In this document: one piece after another, positions 61,958-64,000 of the stretch | Position numbering within the stretch: the stretch's first letter is position 1 | Layout: each line of letters opens with the position of its first letter | NCBI GenBank assembly: GCA_019722365.1 | Contig: JADFUC010000245.1 | Location: forward strand, 155,465 to 219,464 | Source of the DNA: Lithospermum erythrorhizon | Lineage: Eukaryota > Streptophyta > Magnoliopsida > Boraginales > Boraginaceae | Direction: 5' to 3' | Length of the DNA stretch: 64,000 nucleotides | Program-made: the position numbers and the translations under genes | The notes under the pieces: model-generated | Seen by the model: the letters and a program-made list of their open reading frames with translations, nothing else | What the model was told of the DNA's origin: nothing | Databases searched by the model: none

Positions 61958-64000
61958 CAAATTACCCACCTTTATGAAATTTCGCCTCGAAATTGCTGAC
62001 CTCAATCCGCATAATCTTATCGCACCTTCGACATGCCCTTATCATCAACTAATATGACACCTTGTCGCCCACTAAATTCCCCAAAGATAGTGCATCTGCC
62101 TCGCAACTCCCATAACATACTTTATGTCAATAAATCCTAAGGTATTAATTCTCTTACACCATAACACAAACATTCAACCGATAAATGCTTCTCTCGCTTT
62201 CGCTTATCATCTTATCTTCTCCGTATTATATATAGCTTTCGCTTGATACAACACCTCTGCCAGCTTCCATAATAACACAAAAATTAAAACTCATACCGAT
62301 ACTGAGCATCGTTTACTCATAGTCGTGTCATCATAACACTCCATTATCAACCCATTGTCTATTCATGAAAACTATTCCTTATCAACCTACATACCAACTG
62401 CTCGATATTTAATGTAAAGGATACTCAATGTCTCCTGAAGATACAACTAATGTAACTCACCACCAAGTCCTCTATCACAGCTTATTAACAATCTCACCTT
62501 AAACTCCACAACCCATATTAACTGTCGATTTATGTCCTATATGATCTTTATACCACAAAAGCCCATGTCCATTCAACACACAAATTTCGTAACACTTCAC
62601 ACCCTAACTTAATCTTATCACTTATTCAAATTCTCCTTCATGATACCCCAATCGCACCTTTTAATAACTTCCATTCAACCTCCTTGAACCACAAACCAAC
62701 CTTAATAATTCATCACCTAAATATTCTACTCACGCACATTACGCCCCCTTTCTATCTTATCAAGTCTTAATTCACTTATTAGTACTTCACTAACTCAAAT
62801 TCTACACTAACTACTGGGCTCATACTCAATCGAAATTTATTACTACCCGAGTACCTTTAACACTCACATTCACCTAGAACTTGACGCTTCCACAATCATA
62901 CTTCCAAGAATTAGATTCACTAGTTGCTACTCACCGGTATAAGTCGCTAACTTCCAGAACAATTATCTAACTTCTTTAAAACAAGCACGATTTCAACTTA
63001 AATCACAAGATCCCTGTGTGTGCACCGCATAATTATCATCTCCATACTTCTAACAATGTTTCCAACCCAACAATCCCACACTACCTCAGAACTACATGGC
63101 TCTTCTCATCACCCCTCGCCGATATCCTCATCTATATGACAAACTTCACTCACCTCCGAATCCTTATTCCATTGATCTTTACAACTTGTCGGTAATTACA
63201 CACGATCTCCAAAGTTCCAAATCCCCACTCACACCGTCTTACCAGATTCAACACCTATAGATTCACCCAACTCAGTTTTAAATATGTCCTATCACATAAT
63301 TCTCACTAACACTTTTCCTCCAAGATATTAGATATACAACATATTTCAATCCCTGTCATGACTTACGATTTCATTCCGGAATCGCCCGATCAACTTTACA
63401 CCTTTTTTAAAGAAACCTCCACTTTAACCGAATCTCAACCTCTTTATCACTCACCGAAATTAAACTTCCACTTGCATCTTATTACGACGCTAACTTACTC
63501 CTTTCCTATCCTCTCGCATCCATATTCCACAACAGACAATGCAGTATCATTTATTCACAATTACTCCAAGTATACAGGACTAAATCTTGATTGTTTTAAA
63601 GATCAACATCTTACACCACATTCAAATGCTAATCCCACAAATACATATCACCCAAAATCCTCCTCAACTCAACCTTGTAATACCCTGAAGTTCACACAAT
63701 TGCACCAACTTGTCAACAACTTCAAATTCAAATAATGAAATCCTTTCAATAATCTCTCATAAATTGCCTCTTCCGTGAATTCCTCTAACATATTCATCTC
63801 ATCTCCCAAAGAGAAGCAACTCAGAGTTTACATCCTCAAGAATAATCATTTACCTATCACAAGATAAACTCCACTCAACCACCAACTCTTATTTTAACCA
63901 TTATTAACAACAACTTCAACTCTTTTTCTTATTCAAATGATTCGACCACCTCGACTTACTTATCGCTTAGCAATACGTAACTGGAACGAAGTAATAATGA
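61958..64000 (-). repeat. Array internal region 3, truncated by the window
   Basis: Collinear with the other two internal regions through the ATGACTTACGATTTCATTCC landmark at 63358 and beyond. The array therefore continues past 64000. Confidence 0.75.

Larger units (their letters stand above)
47022..64000 (-). mobile_element. Tandem array of a LARD-like chromovirus derivative, 5.9-kb period
   Basis: Landmarks recur at a 5.8-5.9 kb spacing: TTATGTACA with GTTTCCGGTATAATATT near 47640, 53510 and 59385; ATGACTTACGATTTCATTCC near 51663, 57551 and 63358. The plan on the plus strand is LTR (about 47022-50250), internal (50251-52899), LTR (52900-56140), internal (56141-58790), LTR (58791-61957), internal (61958 onward, cut by the window). 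Internal lengths are 2649 and 2650 bp. On the minus strand each LTR runs from TGATAGCCGTTC to GGGTCGTTACA. A degenerate TGGTATC.GAGC primer site follows the LTR. The sequence GAAATTTCATAAGGTGGGTA, with the AAGGTGGG purine tract, precedes the LTR start; in plant Tekay/Del-type chromoviruses a similar GGACGAAATTT..AAGG sequence lies there. No gag or pol frame was found, so the unit is non-autonomous. It runs beyond 64000. Confidence 0.8.

Noticed and set aside
47022..64000. The 5.9-kb array as ribosomal DNA or a centromeric satellite
   Set aside because: No 18S, 5.8S, 25S or 5S sequence is seen, and PBS, PPT and LTR ends at the unit borders point to a retroelement.

Overview
The window looks like nuclear DNA of a flowering plant, most likely a eudicot. 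It is AT-rich, has spliced genes with GT..AG introns, carries a chloroplast-targeted rubredoxin protein and a plant-type WNK kinase, and is dominated by plant LTR retrotransposons. I cannot name the species. Only two genes look intact: a seven-exon WNK kinase (19840-22934, +) and a thylakoid rubredoxin of the RBD1 type (24989-25600, -). A third, a PTI1-like kinase (41045-44293, +), is a decayed copy.

Layout. 1-1.5 kb: unclassified. About 1.5-18.1 kb: nested and degenerate Ty3/gypsy elements, mostly on the minus strand. The best one is a Tat-lineage element. Reading leftward it has broken pol (7914 to 3726: RT, dual RNase H, integrase), then a 17-copy, 69-bp tandem array in the 3' UTR position (2575-3715), then an LTR with a TATA box (about 1490-2342). 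Its integrase is split by a compact TRIM array (4146-5330) of three 287-bp LTRs and two short internal regions, with a 5-bp target duplication. Other pieces are a plus-strand antisense gypsy-type transposon ORF (8648-9725), gag remains (12.2-13.1 and 15.5-15.9 kb), a chromovirus-like solo LTR (13.1-15.3 kb) and another LTR candidate (16.2-18.1 kb). 18.1-28.2 kb: the two intact genes. 28.2-41 kb: mostly intergenic, with a PIF/Harbinger transposon carrying a broken transposase (33.2-34.3 kb) and a Myb-like ORF1 (35.0-35.7 kb). 41-45.3 kb: the PTI1-like pseudogene and one possible orphan exon.

47.0-64.0 kb is the most unusual part. It is a head-to-tail array with a 5.9-kb period in which about 3.2-kb LTRs alternate with non-coding internal regions of about 2.65 kb (LTR-int-LTR-int-LTR-int, running off the window). 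A primer-binding-site-like sequence and a polypurine tract sit at the expected LTR edges on the minus strand. This is a large non-autonomous (LARD-like) chromovirus derivative that appears to spread as a tandem array with shared LTRs, the same layout as the unrelated small TRIM array at 4.1-5.3 kb.

The genes do not form a pathway or cluster: WNK is a signalling kinase, RBD1 acts in photosystem II assembly and PTI1-like kinases act in defence signalling. No CRISPR array, rRNA, tRNA or viral gene was recognised.
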